A stretch of DNA of 64,000 bases from Allolobophora icterica. Lineage: Eukaryota; Annelida; Clitellata; Crassiclitellata; Lumbricidae. Positions 62,951 to 64,000 of this stretch are shown in pieces. Position 1 is the stretch's first letter. Each line of letters opens with the position of its first letter. The DNA is taken from assembly GCA_963556255.1 (NCBI GenBank), contig OY744605.1, forward strand, positions 4,756,881 through 4,820,880, given 5' to 3'. The notes below the pieces were generated by a model, which saw only the letters and a list, made by a program, of their open reading frames with translations, did not search any database and had not been told where the DNA came from. Made by a program: the position numbers and the translations under genes.

Positions 62951-64000
62951 GTCAACCGTAATTTTAAAGATATGAAACCAGTTATATACAGCTTTAAAAA
63001 TATTGATATCGCTTATATTTGATCATATTCGACTATCAAAACAGTCTGGGATAGTGAACATGTCACACGACAGATGAAGAAGAACCACACTTAGGCGTAT
63101 ACTAATCTGCATCTTAAGTCCACAACATCTGATGTCTTAATATCTTGCCAGAATTTTCTTCTATTTTCTGGCATCAGAACGGTCAGTTTAGAAATAATGT
63201 CATCTTTTTTCTCGCCAAAGTTCTTGCATCTGGGTTTTGAACGCCTAATTTGTATATAGGCCCTACGTGCAATAAAGATTATCTTTACTCCATGAACAAT
63301 TATGTAAAGAAAATTCTTCACGCCGCTCGTTACCCAGTTTGCAAATGAAATGTTCATCTGCTTTATCACATTATGATCTAGCGATCTTAACAGTAGACTA
63401 CAACTTAATGTTTCGCTGTAAAGTCATTATACATTTCTGTAATAGAAATATCTGATGGAAGTAGGCCTACGCCTGTTTGGGCATGCTCCCGACGATAGTG
63501 TGATATGGTTGGATGAAATGAAACAATGTGTGATCGACTAAAAAAACAGCCAGACGCATCCCACACCCTCTGTACTTATCCTTTCCATACATTTTATCAT
63601 ATCGTCTATCTGACTCTTTCAAGTTAAATCATACAATCATCAACCCTGTAGGCCTAAGCCTACAAAACAATCTGGGTATACCCGAATCCCCGAAATCAAA
63701 TAAAATATGGAAATGCAAAATTGGTCGAATTCCATAAGCGCTCCAATCCTGAAAACTAGTATGGATTAGCCGGCCAATATCCTGAAAAGTATATTCGAAA
63801 ATGTCTCTAAGAGTTAGATTTGCGCAAATAACTTTGTTGTAACTTAGAAAATAGATTTCGGAGATCCGACGAAATTCTGTTTCGGGAATTAGGGTGTCTG
63901 GAATTCGCTACGCACGCAAAACAATCACCCGTAGTAACAAACAAAGCCATGAAAAATCATTCAAACACATTTAAAACGTTTGAAATTACTATATTTATTG
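62951..64000. other. Unmatched DNA to window end
   Basis: Not matched by the recurrent blocks. A 92-aa minus ORF (63369-63091) contains KKDDIISKLTVLMPENRRKF and DIKTSDVVDLRC. I do not recognise it; it could be a decayed transposon ORF or chance. Several TAGGCCTA palindromes. No other coding signal. Confidence 0.3.

Overview
Organism. The window is AT-rich animal nuclear DNA, most likely from a marine invertebrate. The evidence is several non-LTR retrotransposon clades (CR1/L2-like, RTE-like and others), tRNA-headed SINEs, piggyBac and hAT DNA elements, long microsatellites and many copies of the palindrome GTAGGCCTAC. The species cannot be fixed from the sequence. I see no complete host protein gene; one short exon-like ORF (21450-21680, minus) is the only candidate. 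Layout. Nearly all of the 64 kb is built from one set of ancient, diverged blocks of 200-600 bp. They recur in roughly the same order and almost always in the same orientation: mu, nu, alpha, beta, gamma, delta, epsilon, zeta, eta, theta, iota, kappa, then lambda or pi/rho, with xi and omicron as alternatives. Alpha is the C-terminal end of a LINE ORF2 read on the minus strand; the other blocks are non-coding. Runs of this order start near 1210, 4690, 25861, 29270, 44830, 48800 and 53940. This looks like an old, rearranged array of large duplications. Insertions. Comparison of filled and empty block copies shows many later insertions: an LTR-like element (5329-7957), LINE fragments (7995-8370, 8795-9545, 27055-28165, 31610-32612, 33284-34020, 36608-37003, 41756-42776, 56107-56599, 60975-61766), three piggyBac-type elements with TTAA duplications (22281-23280, 24480-25860, 51350-52391), two short hAT-type elements with 8-bp duplications (27331-27793, 55148-55876), a transposase-bearing DNA transposon (37195-39274), a hAT transposase remnant near 20450, an iteron-rich MITE near 53000-53490, and several SINEs. 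Most interesting. Most non-coding blocks hold the same short module: a motif around GACACCTTTAAA (or CACACCTTTAAAA) followed by a TATA box that starts 28-30 bp from the first base of the motif. I place at least 35 copies on both strands. This is the geometry of a small-nuclear-RNA-type promoter (PSE plus TATA). The same blocks carry a second conserved piece, a hairpin of about 34 nt with loop CTTTGTT, whose stems differ between copies by paired changes (upper stem GGC:GCC, GAC:GTC, AGC:GCT, CAT:ATG, GAT:ATC, AAT:ATT). In several places the hairpin lies 39-110 bp downstream of a module on the same strand, with an AATTTCTG- or ATTTGTG-like (Sm-site-like) stretch before it. One such promoter-hairpin unit is present twice, apparently identical over about 140 bp and inverted (10034-10173 and 37011-37150); another hairpin unit sits inside LINE sequence between TCCATA repeats. 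My reading, which is inference, is a large family of mobile or amplified snRNA-like genes that built much of this region.
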